This document shows positions 1 through 7,316 of a stretch of 8,169 nucleotides of DNA, piece after piece; position 1 is the stretch's first letter; each line of letters begins with the position of its first letter. Where the stretch lies: contig JAAZCB010000512.1 of NCBI GenBank assembly GCA_012513545.1, positions 1 to 8,169 on the forward strand. The letters are read 5' to 3'. Made by a program: the position numbers and the translations under genes. The stretch is from Clostridiaceae bacterium (GTDB lineage Bacteria; Bacillota_A; Clostridia; Acetivibrionales; Acetivibrionaceae). The notes beneath the pieces were generated by a model. It saw only the letters and a list, made by a program, of their open reading frames with translations. It had not been told where the DNA came from and searched no databases.

Positions 1-392
1 CTAAAGGCACTGGGGTGCATTATGTTCAACCCCTTTGCAGCACTTTTAACAGCAAGAATAAGCTCATCAGGATTCATGTCTTTTAGCATATAGCCGTCAG
101 CTCCGTTTTTTAACGCCTGGGAGATGTTTTCTTCATCATTGAAGGTAGTAAGAATTATAACCTTTATTGAACTGTACTTTTCCTTTATTAGTTTTGTTCC
201 TTCCACCCCATTGCATTCAGGCATCATAATGTCCATCAATACAACATCCGGTTTGTGAGTGTCACATAACAAGAGAGCTTCCATACCGTTGCTGCCGAGA
301 CCGGCAACCTTGATGTCACTGTCCTGCTCCACTATGAATTTGAGACTTTCCCTCAATATTACCTGGTCATCTACTATTACTACCTTAATCAT
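1..392 (-). CDS. NarL/FixJ-family response regulator, receiver domain (3' part outside the window)
   Basis: This is the first 130 codons of a cytoplasmic response regulator, the likely phosphorylation partner of the kinase just upstream. The receiver fold is complete: the acidic pair D8-D9, the phospho-acceptor D54 in the motif LMDIMMPE, the switch T82 (ILTTF) and the conserved K104 (YMLKD). The stretch around NGADGYMLKD is typical of the NarL/FixJ group. Members of that group carry a C-terminal LuxR-type helix-turn-helix, which would lie beyond the window edge, so DNA binding is inferred and not seen. The ATG at 392 is preceded by a good Shine-Dalgarno site (GGAGGA on the minus strand) and sits 22 nt after the kinase stop, indicating co-transcription. 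Truncation is due only to the window boundary. Target genes cannot be told from this sequence. Confidence 0.93.
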   Translation of the reverse strand, partial: MIKVVIVDDQVILRESLKFIVEQDSDIKVAGLGSNGMEALLLCDTHKPDVVLMDIMMPECNGVEGTKLIKEKYSSIKVIILTTFNDEENISQALKNGADGYMLKDMNPDELILAVKSAAKGLNIMHPSAF

Positions 393-414
393 TTAATGAG
401 TTCCTCCAATTTGT

Positions 415-2178
415 TTAGTTTGAGTCTTCATTTATAGGTAACGGTATCTCAAGTCTAATATTGAAGCCGCTTTCCCCATCAGAACCCAATATCAGCTTTC
501 CATTAAGGTTTTTGGCTCTTTGCTCCATACCGCTTAGACCAAAGCCTTTTTTTATGTTTGCGCACCCACATCCATCATCAAATATAAACAGCTTAACCTT
601 CTCTTGCGATATCTTCAATATAATGCTTACATGCTTTGCCTTGCCGTGACGCAGAGAATTTGTGAGAGCCTCCTGGCATACCCTGAAGATTACTTTGGAG
701 TATTCAGCATTTATCAGGCTGCTGAGGCCTTCGTGAACGAAGTCAATTTCCATTCCAGAGAGCTTGAAATCCTCGGTCATCTTCTTTATTGAACTTACAA
801 TATCGTCATATTCAAGGTTTTCCGGCTCAAGTCCCTTAATTGAACGCCTGAGCTCTTTTAATCCGTCTCTGGCGGTCTTGAGTGCATCGCCCAACTTTTC
901 CGAAGCTTTCTCGGGCTCCTTTCTGCACATTATACTGCTTACTTCAAGAAGAGATATAAGAAGAGTCATTGTATGACCCAAGGTGTCATGTACATCCCTG
1001 GCAAATCTGTTTCTTTCCTTTATTATTGCAAGTTCTTCAACTTTTGTTGCATATTCTGCAAGTTGAGCATTTAATGCAGACAATTCTATATTTTTTTCGT
1101 TTAATTCATCTAAAAGTCTTTTATATTCGGTAATGTTGCTAAAGAGTATGATTTTTCCCAAAAATTCGTTATTATTACCGAACAGGGGCTGAATATTTAC
1201 ATGATAACTCTTTTTTTCGGGTCTTAGAAGAGTAAGCTCTCCATTTACGTTTTTTTGTGTCTCATGTTTTATCGAATACATCAATTTTTCAGTTTCGGGA
1301 GTGATAATTATATTATCAATAAGTATTTTTATGAACCTGCTTATATTGTCATAACTTTTTATTTTATCAGCGCCAGGAAATGTTGCTACGAAAGACTTGT
1401 TAAAGTTATCAATCCTGTTTATGCTGTCAATAACAACTATCGATTCGTTAAGGTTGTGTATAATTTTTCTGAAGGCAATCGGGACGATATTTAAAAACCT
1501 GAACCTAAATACTGCCACGGCAAAAAGAAGCATTGAAAATGCAAAGCTTAAGGGGGTAATATCTACATCAGTAGAAACTATACTCAAGTCAAATGCAGAA
1601 TTTACAAGGTACAGAATGTTTGCCACAAACGGTATAAATACTGCAGAAATTAACAGTCTTGCCTGCTTTCGAGCAGTCCCCATATGAGATGTGTAATATT
1701 TTATAAGAATTGCAGTACCTGAAATAAGGTATGTGTATGATATAGCGGCATGAACCCAGAACAACGGACCATAGTTGACCTCTGCAACTGAAAACTTACT
1801 GAAGAAAAGGCCATGCAGGTTATTGGTTGCGAGCATTGTATATGTTAAAGCAGAGGGTAAGGATAGCAGTACAATAAAATACCTTTTGCCAAGCAGTCTG
1901 CTATATGTAAAAAACAGGCAAAACACCAGCCAGCAGAAGCCTATTGTAACAATAGCAGTATATTCAACCAGTACTGAAAACCATTTTGTTTTGTCATCAA
2001 TAGAAAACAAAACCATTATCTGACCGGATGACCAGATAAAAATAGCTATCTGACAGAATATATAACTATAAAGAAGCGGTGTCTTTTTGCCTTTTACTAA
2101 AAAAAATACGATCATTGATAAAGACAAAAGAACAGATACTGACTGCAGCAAAATTTTCAGGTCGAAATAATAATTCAT
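415..2178 (-). CDS. Membrane sensor histidine kinase (multi-TM sensor, PAS, HisKA_3, HATPase_c)
   Basis: This 587-aa protein is the sensor of a two-component pair. Residues 1-228 hold about seven hydrophobic segments (roughly 8-28, 36-56, 68-91, 99-117, 143-161, 173-193 and 207-226), resembling the seven-TM sensor region of some firmicute kinases. A PAS-like domain follows at about 236-352 and a charged coiled coil at about 352-390. The phospho-acceptor is H397 in ERNRFARDVHDTLGH, the HisKA_3 signature of NarX/DesK/LiaS-type kinases. The ATPase domain shows an N-box (QEALTNSLRH, N507), a G1 box (DDGCG, D534-G538) and a G2 box (GFGLSGM, 545-551). The kinase should autophosphorylate and pass phosphate to D54 of the adjacent regulator. 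Its start at 2178 has a GGAG ribosome site 6 nt upstream. The signal it senses is unknown; its sensor has no large extracellular domain, which suggests a membrane-embedded or small lipophilic cue. Confidence 0.95.
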   Translation of the reverse strand: MNYYFDLKILLQSVSVLLSLSMIVFFLVKGKKTPLLYSYIFCQIAIFIWSSGQIMVLFSIDDKTKWFSVLVEYTAIVTIGFCWLVFCLFFTYSRLLGKRYFIVLLSLPSALTYTMLATNNLHGLFFSKFSVAEVNYGPLFWVHAAISYTYLISGTAILIKYYTSHMGTARKQARLLISAVFIPFVANILYLVNSAFDLSIVSTDVDITPLSFAFSMLLFAVAVFRFRFLNIVPIAFRKIIHNLNESIVVIDSINRIDNFNKSFVATFPGADKIKSYDNISRFIKILIDNIIITPETEKLMYSIKHETQKNVNGELTLLRPEKKSYHVNIQPLFGNNNEFLGKIILFSNITEYKRLLDELNEKNIELSALNAQLAEYATKVEELAIIKERNRFARDVHDTLGHTMTLLISLLEVSSIMCRKEPEKASEKLGDALKTARDGLKELRRSIKGLEPENLEYDDIVSSIKKMTEDFKLSGMEIDFVHEGLSSLINAEYSKVIFRVCQEALTNSLRHGKAKHVSIILKISQEKVKLFIFDDGCGCANIKKGFGLSGMEQRAKNLNGKLILGSDGESGFNIRLEIPLPINEDSN

Positions 2179-2229
2179 AACTTTCTCCGTGAAACTATTA
2201 GTATTTTATTCCTTAACGCAATTTATTTT

Positions 2230-2265
2230 ATCATACAGGTCTTTATATTTAAAGTAAGTTGTCAA
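2230..2265 (-). promoter_or_regulatory. Possible promoter elements for the kinase-regulator operon
   Basis: On the minus strand a perfect -35 hexamer TTGACA lies at 2265-2260. Neither nearby -10-like hexamer has normal spacing: TATAAA at 2247-2242 is only 12 bp away and TATGAT at 2235-2230 is 24 bp away. A promoter is expected in this 255-bp divergent gap, because both flanking operons start from it. The exact elements cannot be settled by eye; an activator-dependent promoter with poor spacing is one possibility. Confidence 0.25.
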
Positions 2266-2368
2266 AGGTTGTACTTGCCTGTTGTTTAAATTCCCATAAG
2301 AAAAGAAAAACAGAGAAATAATTAATATTAATATGGAAAACAGGCCAAAATTATTTATCAATCAGATA

Positions 2369-2397
2369 TTGAAAATTTTCGCTTTATCCTGTTTAAT
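2369..2397 (+). promoter_or_regulatory. Sigma-A promoter for the cyclophilin-asnA-asnS operon
   Basis: TTGAAA at 2369-2374 and TTTAAT at 2392-2397 are separated by exactly 17 bp. Each matches the vegetative consensus at five of six positions. Transcription would start near 2404, giving a short leader of about 30 nt before the ATG at 2434. The leader carries the GGGGGA ribosome site at 2423-2428 and leaves no room for a riboswitch or T-box. Confidence 0.72.
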
Positions 2398-2433
2398 ATA
2401 TATAGAAATAAACTTAAGCAATGGGGGATTAAA

Positions 2434-3213
2434 ATGCTGAGAAAAATTACAATAGTTTTACTTGGTTTTGCAATGATGCTATCTGTCGGTTGCGGCTCAA
2501 AAGTAGTTATTGATAAGAACGATCAAAAATTTGGTCAGGAAGCAGACGGGACAAAGAATGCACCCGGAACAGATTCAAATGCAAATTCGGGAAGTGCTGC
2601 AAATAATGGGACAGACCAGTTTGGACCTGCTGTGTCTGGTGATATTATTGCTATAATGAAGACCAGCATGGGAGATATCAAAATAAGATTATTCTCGAAG
2701 GAAGCTCCTAAGACTGTTGAGAACTTTGTCAAGCATGCAAAGGATGGCTACTATGACAATCTTATATTTCACAGGGTTATCAATGAATTTATGATACAGG
2801 GCGGTGATCCGCAAGGAAATGGCAGAGGCGGAGAGAGTATCTGGGGAAAACCCTTTGAGGATGAATTCAATGATAATCTCCATAATTACAGAGGAGCACT
2901 TTCCATGGCAAACAGTGGACCTAACACAAATGGGAGCCAGTTCTTTATAGTTCAGAAGAATAGACTTGATCCTAAATCCGAGGAATGGGTAGAAACTGAA
3001 AAGTTTATGAAGGATAGTGGCTTTAAGAAAGAGGTTATTAATAAGTACAAGGAAACAGGCGGAACTCCATGGCTTGATAACAAGCATACGGTATTCGGAC
3101 AGGTTATTGAAGGAATGGATGTAGTGGACAAGATAGCAGATGTTAAGACGGGTGCTAATGATAAACCTGTTGAAGATGTAAAGATACTGGATATAGAATT
3201 AATGAATCCTTAA
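2434..3213 (+). CDS. Cyclophilin-type peptidyl-prolyl cis-trans isomerase, lipoprotein
   Basis: A 259-aa exported foldase that should catalyse cis-trans isomerisation of prolyl bonds outside the cytoplasmic membrane. Residues 1-19 form a lipoprotein signal peptide, with basic residues R3-K4, a hydrophobic core and the lipobox SVGC; C20 is the predicted lipidated residue. A low-complexity linker rich in N, G, S, A and D spans about 25-68 and tethers the domain. The cyclophilin domain covers about 69-258, with catalytic R114 in [18 protein letters not shown] (119-130), GSQFFIV (167-173) and W213 in [14 protein letters not shown]. The extra charged segment at about 176-210, before W213, is usual in bacterial PpiB-like proteins. 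The gene opens the operon and its TAA lies 23 nt before asnA. Its link to asparagine metabolism is unclear and may be simple housekeeping co-transcription. Substrates are unknown. Confidence 0.95.
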   Translation: MLRKITIVLLGFAMMLSVGCGSKVVIDKNDQKFGQEADGTKNAPGTDSNANSGSAANNGTDQFGPAVSGDIIAIMKTSMGDIKIRLFSKEAPKTVENFVKHAKDGYYDNLIFHRVINEFMIQGGDPQGNGRGGESIWGKPFEDEFNDNLHNYRGALSMANSGPNTNGSQFFIVQKNRLDPKSEEWVETEKFMKDSGFKKEVINKYKETGGTPWLDNKHTVFGQVIEGMDVVDKIADVKTGANDKPVEDVKILDIELMNP

Positions 3214-3236
3214 AATAATAAGGGGGAAAGCTTTAA

Positions 3237-4259
3237 ATGGTAATAAAAAAGGGAAGTCTGATAATACCATCGGAATATAAGCCGCCTTTGTCGGTAAGAG
3301 ATACAGAGAAGGCAATAAAGATGATTAAAGACTATTTTGAATCGCAGCTTGCTAAAGAACTGAATTTGTCCAGAGTATCGGCACCGCTTTTTGTGAGGCC
3401 TGAAACAGGACTCAATGATAACCTGAATGGTGTTGAAAGGCCGGTAGCATTTGATGTAAAGTCAATCGACGGAAATACTGTAGAGGTGGTTCATTCACTG
3501 GCAAAATGGAAGCGTATGGCTTTGGCAAAGTACAGCTTTAAGGTTGGAGAAGGATTGTATACCGATATGAATGCCATACGAAGGGATGAAGAAGTTGACA
3601 ATCTTCATTCCATATATGTTGACCAATGGGATTGGGAATTGGTGCTTAAAAAAGAAGACAGGTCGGTTAAAACCTTGGAAGGTATAGTAAAAAGAATATA
3701 CAAGGCTTTAAAAATGACTGAAGACAAGGTAATCGAGGCTTTTCCGGCGGTTGAGAAAATTCTGCCGGACGATATTTATTTTGTAACAACACAGGAACTT
3801 GAGGATATGTATCCTGAGCTTTCTCCAAAAGAAAGAGAAGATATGATTGCCAAGGACAAAAAGGCTGTGTTTATAATGAAAATAGGCGGAGTTATGAAAT
3901 CCGGTATCAAACATGACGGCAGGGCGCCTGATTATGATGACTGGAATCTGAATGGAGATATAGTATTATGGTACCCTCTTCTTGACAGGGCTTTTGAAAT
4001 ATCCTCCATGGGAATCAGGGTGGATGAGGATTCACTGCTAAAACAGCTCAAGGAAGCTGAATGTGAGGACAGAAAAAGGTTTAGATTCCACAAGGATGTT
4101 CTGGAAGGGAGGCTTCCTTACACTGTTGGTGGTGGTATTGGACAGTCAAGGCTGTGTATGTATTTTTTAAAGAAGGCTCATATAGGAGAGGTACAAGCTT
4201 CTGTTTGGCCTGATGAAATGCTTGAGGAATGCGAAAACGCAAATATGCATCTGTTATAA
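3237..4259 (+). CDS. asnA: Aspartate-ammonia ligase (asparagine synthetase A)
   Basis: This cytoplasmic enzyme makes asparagine from aspartate, ammonia and ATP, releasing AMP and pyrophosphate. It is a 340-aa relative of class II aminoacyl-tRNA synthetases, and E. coli AsnA is of similar length at 330 aa. Hallmarks visible along the protein are [12 protein letters not shown] (59-70; D61 aligns with E. coli D46), [10 protein letters not shown] (84-93), [16 protein letters not shown] (104-119), [11 protein letters not shown] (124-134), RAPDYDDW (229-236), SSMGIRVD (256-263) and the C-terminal GGGIGQSRL (298-306). Compared with E. coli AsnA as I recall it, the loop after DYDDW is about nine residues shorter (W236 runs almost directly into LNGD). 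The N-terminus is about 15 residues longer. The start at 3237 has a strong GGGGGAAAG ribosome site and follows the cyclophilin stop by 23 nt. The gene lies directly before asnS. Confidence 0.97.
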   Translation: MVIKKGSLIIPSEYKPPLSVRDTEKAIKMIKDYFESQLAKELNLSRVSAPLFVRPETGLNDNLNGVERPVAFDVKSIDGNTVEVVHSLAKWKRMALAKYSFKVGEGLYTDMNAIRRDEEVDNLHSIYVDQWDWELVLKKEDRSVKTLEGIVKRIYKALKMTEDKVIEAFPAVEKILPDDIYFVTTQELEDMYPELSPKEREDMIAKDKKAVFIMKIGGVMKSGIKHDGRAPDYDDWNLNGDIVLWYPLLDRAFEISSMGIRVDEDSLLKQLKEAECEDRKRFRFHKDVLEGRLPYTVGGGIGQSRLCMYFLKKAHIGEVQASVWPDEMLEECENANMHLL

Positions 4260-4294
4260 ATTGAGCTTCCCCACTTATAGGTTATTAAGAGGAA

Positions 4295-4324
4295 TTGTTT
4301 ACAAAATATAATAAAGAGTATAAA
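4295..4324 (+). promoter_or_regulatory. Weak candidate internal promoter before asnS
   Basis: TTGTTT at 4295-4300 and TATAAA at 4319-4324 are 18 bp apart; an overlapping reading uses TTTACA at 4298 with a 15-bp spacer. The 105-nt asnA-asnS gap is very AT-rich, so chance matches are likely. The gap shows no hairpin terminator and no T-box signature, so read-through from the upstream promoter is probably the main source of asnS transcript, with this as a possible supplement. Confidence 0.3.
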
Positions 4325-4355
4325 GTACAATAATAAAAGAAAATATCAATTAACA

Positions 4356-4361
4356 AAGGGG
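4356..4361 (+). promoter_or_regulatory. Ribosome binding site of asnS, leaving two candidate starts
   Basis: AAGGGG ends only 3 nt before the ATG at 4365 and 12 nt before a second in-frame ATG at 4374. The usual spacing of 5-9 nt fits neither well. The longer form is annotated here, but the true N-terminus could be Met4; the anticodon-binding domain begins after both, so function would be unchanged. Confidence 0.5.
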
Positions 4362-4364
4362 TTA

Positions 4365-5768
4365 ATGGATAATATGAAAAGTATAATTATAAAAAGTCTT
4401 TACAGGGATACAGCCAGTTATTTAAATAAGGCTGTAACTGTTGCCGGATGGGCAAGGACTATAAGAGATTCCAAGTCATTTGGATTTATTGAAATCAATG
4501 ATGGTTCCTTTTTCAAGAACGTACAGGTTGTTTTTGAAGAACAGTCAATTTCGAATTTTAAGGAAGTGGCAAAAATACCTGTCGGATCGTCTGTTATCGT
4601 AACCGGCACGCTTGTTGAGACTCCCGGTGCGAAGCAGCCTTTTGAAATAAAGGCCTCCGAGATACAAATAGAAGGGCTTTCCGTTCCTGAATATCCGCTT
4701 CAGAAAAAGAAGCATTCATTTGAGTTTTTAAGGACTATTGCTCACTTAAGACCAAGAACCAATACCTTTTCAGCTGTATTCAGGATAAGGTCGCTTGCTG
4801 CATTTGCCATACACAAGTTCTTCCAGGAAAGGGGTTTTGTATACGTACATACGCCTATTATTACCGGGAGTGACGCTGAAGGAGCAGGAAAGATGTTCCG
4901 GGTAACTACTCTTGACCTGAATTCTCCTCCAAAGGGCAAAGATGGTAAGATCGACTTTACACAGGATTTCTTCAACAAGGAAACAAATCTCACTGTTAGC
5001 GGTCAGTTAGAAGGTGAAACTTACTGCATGGCTTTCAGAAATATTTATACCTTTGGTCCGACCTTCAGGGCTGAGAATTCCAATACAGCAAGGCATGCAG
5101 CCGAATTCTGGATGGTTGAGCCTGAGATTGCCTTTGCAGAACTTGCGGATGATATGGAGCTTGCTGAAGACATGCTCAAGTTCATTATCAGTTATTGTAT
5201 GGAAAACGCTCCTGAGGAAATGGAATTTTTTAATAACTTTATTGACAACACTTTGTTTGACAGATTAAACAACATTGTTAACTCAAGTTTTGCACATGTA
5301 ACTTACACAGAAGCTGTGGAGCTTCTCAAGAAGGAAAAGGACAAATTCGAATATCCGGTAGAGTGGGGGATTGACCTTCAAACCGAACACGAAAGGTATT
5401 TGACCGAAAAGATATTCAACAAGCCTGTTTTTGTAACTGATTATCCTAAAGATATAAAAGCGTTCTACATGAGAATGAATGATGACAATAAAACTGTAGC
5501 AGCAATGGATCTTCTTGTGCCGGGTGTCGGAGAAATTATTGGAGGAAGTCAGAGAGAAGAAAGGCTTGAGTATCTTGAAAAAAGAATGGCTGAAATGGGT
5601 CTTTCAAAAGAAGAATATGAGTGGTATCTTGACCTTAGAAAATATGGCGGTACAAAACATGCAGGGTTTGGACTCGGATTTGAAAGAGCAATAATGTATA
5701 TCACAGGTATGACTAATATAAGAGATGTTATATCTTTTCCAAGAACTGTGCATTCTGCAGATTTTTAA
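4365..5768 (+). CDS. asnS: Asparaginyl-tRNA synthetase
   Basis: This cytoplasmic class IIb synthetase attaches asparagine to tRNA(Asn). At 467 aa it matches the usual bacterial AsnRS length (E. coli 466). An N-terminal OB-fold anticodon-binding domain (about 22-105) contains [20 protein letters not shown]. The catalytic domain follows: the motif 1 region [19 protein letters not shown] (152-170), motif 2 with R235 in [20 protein letters not shown] (229-248), then WMVEPE, and motif 3 GFGLGFERA (434-442, R441). The SNTxRHxAEFWMxEPE pattern and the ending ISFPRT separate AsnRS from AspRS and LysRS. The insertion TTLDLNSPP and the segment [15 protein letters not shown] are also AsnRS-like. The gene follows asnA by 105 nt with no terminator between, so asparagine production and its loading on tRNA are probably co-expressed. 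A strong terminator lies downstream. The start is ambiguous between 4365 and 4374. Confidence 0.97.
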   Translation: MDNMKSIIIKSLYRDTASYLNKAVTVAGWARTIRDSKSFGFIEINDGSFFKNVQVVFEEQSISNFKEVAKIPVGSSVIVTGTLVETPGAKQPFEIKASEIQIEGLSVPEYPLQKKKHSFEFLRTIAHLRPRTNTFSAVFRIRSLAAFAIHKFFQERGFVYVHTPIITGSDAEGAGKMFRVTTLDLNSPPKGKDGKIDFTQDFFNKETNLTVSGQLEGETYCMAFRNIYTFGPTFRAENSNTARHAAEFWMVEPEIAFAELADDMELAEDMLKFIISYCMENAPEEMEFFNNFIDNTLFDRLNNIVNSSFAHVTYTEAVELLKKEKDKFEYPVEWGIDLQTEHERYLTEKIFNKPVFVTDYPKDIKAFYMRMNDDNKTVAAMDLLVPGVGEIIGGSQREERLEYLEKRMAEMGLSKEEYEWYLDLRKYGGTKHAGFGLGFERAIMYITGMTNIRDVISFPRTVHSADF

Positions 5769-5823
5769 TATATTGGCAATGTTGGTAATACTGACATTTC
5801 TCTTTGATTGTATCAGCGCTTAC

Positions 5824-5857
5824 AAAATCTTTCCCGTTATCTCGGGAAGGATTTTTT
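5824..5857 (+). terminator. Rho-independent terminator after asnS
   Basis: A 13-bp stem pairs 5824-5836 with 5843-5855 around a 6-nt loop. Its core is CCCG/CGGG, it has one G-U pair, and the 3' side ends in a run of six T. It lies 55 nt beyond the asnS stop and would end the cyclophilin-asnA-asnS transcript. The A-run on the 5' side could also give weak termination in the opposite direction. Confidence 0.93.
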
Positions 5858-5944
5858 GTATGCAGTGCCTTTGATTTTTCCATTTTAGTCAAAATAAATA
5901 AACAAAATTGATATATTGTATAAATTAAGTGTAATTAATAGTTA
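5858..5944. other. AT-rich spacer with no recognised feature
   Basis: This is the left part of the 304-nt gap between asnS and the next gene. It lies between the terminator and the promoter described below. I see no open reading frame with a ribosome site, no RNA gene and no convincing hairpin. A TTGATA at 5908-5913 has no good -10 partner. Confidence 0.6.
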
Positions 5945-5973
5945 TTGACATGCATGGAGCTTCATAGTATTAT
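5945..5973 (+). promoter_or_regulatory. Sigma-A promoter with a near-palindromic spacer
   Basis: A perfect -35 TTGACA at 5945-5950 and TATTAT at 5968-5973 (five of six) are separated by exactly 17 bp. The spacer contains ATGGAGCTTCAT at 5954-5965, a 12-nt near-palindrome broken only by one G/T position, where a repressor operator would often sit. Transcription would start near 5980, giving a leader of about 93 nt before the ATG at 6073. Confidence 0.8.
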
Positions 5974-6006
5974 TGTAAAGTAGAAAAAGGCTTCCAAATT
6001 CTTATT

Positions 6007-6023
6007 ACAAATAAATAATTTGT
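6007..6023 (+). repeat. Inverted repeat ACAAAT-N5-ATTTGT in the leader
   Basis: Two exact 6-nt arms at 6007-6012 and 6018-6023 flank a 5-nt spacer. It lies between the predicted transcription start and the ATG of the membrane protein gene. The pairing is AT-rich and weak as RNA, so a protein-binding dyad is at least as likely as a hairpin. In DNA this AT-rich it may be chance. Confidence 0.4.
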
Positions 6024-6034
6024 CGATATATTTT

Positions 6035-6048
6035 ATAATTATAATTAT
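6035..6048 (+). repeat. 14-nt perfect palindrome ATAATTATAATTAT
   Basis: The 14 bases equal their own reverse complement and lie 25 nt before the ATG of the membrane protein gene. AbrB-type proteins bind AT-rich DNA without a strict consensus, so this site and the dyad at 6007-6023 are candidate contacts for the AbrB protein encoded downstream. That link is inference; simple AT repeats can give such palindromes by chance. Confidence 0.45.
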
Positions 6049-6072
6049 TATCTGGGGTATAGGGTAAATAGT

Positions 6073-7245
6073 ATGTTATACAGATACTTTCTAGGGAATA
6101 GGGAGATAACAATTGATAGTACAGAGGCTTTTTGCGACTTGTTTGAAAAAGGCCTTATTGGAAAAGAAACCGCTATTCATGATGTTGAGAATTATATGTA
6201 TGTCAAGGTTTGCGACATAGAAGAATTCAAGAGTATAATAGATTCGAGAAATGTTGTTACCAGGATTGAAGAAAGTGGCAGGACTGTAAAATATATCGTG
6301 GCAATTGCCTTAATGATTTTTGCTTTAATTATACGGTTTGTATTTGGATTTTTAAGGCACGGTAATATGGTAGTTGAAAAGGGTATTACGTTCTTTGCCG
6401 GATATATGGCGAAAAACATATCTGTTTTGATAGTTTTGGCAATTGTAGTTATGGGTATAACTTATTTTGTCACTAAAAGAAATAGAGCAAGGAACATATT
6501 AATTTTCAGTGCATTGTTTCTTGTTGTAAATCTGTACCAGGCCGCCGGAGATTTTAAAGTGGTGAGGGCCGAGGCCGCCCGGTATAAGCTGGCAGAAGAA
6601 AAACTCTTAAGTCTTTTAAAAAGTTTTTCCGACAATAGTGATATACATAAGGAACAGATGTCGGAGGAAAAATATGGCAATATGGCCCCTTATCTGGAAG
6701 CCGCACAGGAATTATTGCATGAATGGTCGGCTCTTGGCGAAGGAAGAGACAAAATTTTTGTAGAAACCAATGTTGATAGTATGTTTTTAAATGAAAATTT
6801 ATCCGATATAAATAAAGTAAAAGATGCCAGAAAAATTGTTAACGTGAATTTGTCAAAAATAAAAGAGTATAAAGGAAGATCTGGAACCCTGAAGGATAAA
6901 TTTTTCAAAGATATAGTTAATTCGGATATTCCTGAGGGATTAAGGAACAGTATTGTGTCTGATTACAAAAAGGAGCTTGAAATAAAGAGTGAAAATATCG
7001 AGCAGGTTTTCGTAATACAGGAGGAATTGCTCACAACTGTAGATAGTATGCTTAAATACCTGGAAGACAATCAGGGAGGATATACATTTAGTAATAACCA
7101 GTTGCAGTTTTATAAAGCTGAAGATGTCGAAAACTATAACAAGTTGGTAGATAAATTCAATTTGAAGCTGGAAGAGATCAATAAAGCTTATAACAACTCA
7201 GCCGATTCATTGGAGAAAAGTTTGAAAGATCTGGAGGTTTCGTAG
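6073..7245 (+). CDS. Unrecognised 390-aa membrane protein with a long helical C-terminal domain
   Basis: I do not recognise the family with confidence. Residues 1-57 form a small soluble domain (YRYFLGNREI, then LFEKGLIGKETAIHDVENY). Its spacing loosely recalls the GYF_2/DUF4339 domain, but the similarity is weak. Two clear hydrophobic segments lie at about 73-94 and 114-133, and a third at about 141-156. Residues 160-390 are charged and strongly helical in composition, with no signal peptide, enzyme motif or cysteine cluster; parts may be coiled coil. With three membrane segments, the N- and C-terminal domains would lie on opposite sides of the membrane, probably N-in and C-out. The ATG at 6073 has AGGG 8 nt upstream. 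The gene ends with tandem stops TAG-TAA and lies 71 nt before the abrB-like gene, with no terminator between. Its own promoter lies at 5945-5973. A role in envelope sensing is only a guess. Confidence 0.85.
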   Translation: MLYRYFLGNREITIDSTEAFCDLFEKGLIGKETAIHDVENYMYVKVCDIEEFKSIIDSRNVVTRIEESGRTVKYIVAIALMIFALIIRFVFGFLRHGNMVVEKGITFFAGYMAKNISVLIVLAIVVMGITYFVTKRNRARNILIFSALFLVVNLYQAAGDFKVVRAEAARYKLAEEKLLSLLKSFSDNSDIHKEQMSEEKYGNMAPYLEAAQELLHEWSALGEGRDKIFVETNVDSMFLNENLSDINKVKDARKIVNVNLSKIKEYKGRSGTLKDKFFKDIVNSDIPEGLRNSIVSDYKKELEIKSENIEQVFVIQEELLTTVDSMLKYLEDNQGGYTFSNNQLQFYKAEDVENYNKLVDKFNLKLEEINKAYNNSADSLEKSLKDLEVS

Positions 7246-7316
7246 TAACAGTTTTTGTTTTAATGTGTTTTTTGGGTATCAGAGTCGCAAAAAAATACAA
7301 AAAAGGAGTGGTTTAA

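Noticed and set aside
461..2023. Several plus-strand ORFs of 62-96 codons inside the kinase gene
   Set aside because: They lie antisense to a well-supported kinase, lack ribosome sites and encode no recognisable domain.
2333..2440. A 35-codon plus-strand ORF starting at ATG 2333 and running into the cyclophilin start
   Set aside because: It has no ribosome site, overlaps the predicted promoter, and its product shows no recognisable feature.
2535..3087. Minus-strand ORFs of 65 and 132 codons inside the cyclophilin gene
   Set aside because: They are antisense shadows of a clear coding sequence, without ribosome sites or family features.
4742..5268. ORFs of 83 codons (minus) and 84 codons (plus) inside asnS
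   Set aside because: They overlap the conserved catalytic domain of AsnRS and have no independent support.
5980..6072. A possible riboswitch in the leader of the membrane protein gene
   Set aside because: The leader is about 93 nt and very AT-rich, with only weak dyads and no terminator or known aptamer core.
7246..7316. A separate promoter for the abrB-like gene (TTGTTT-N16-TATCAG)
   Set aside because: The hexamers match only three and four of six positions, which is expected by chance in AT-rich DNA.
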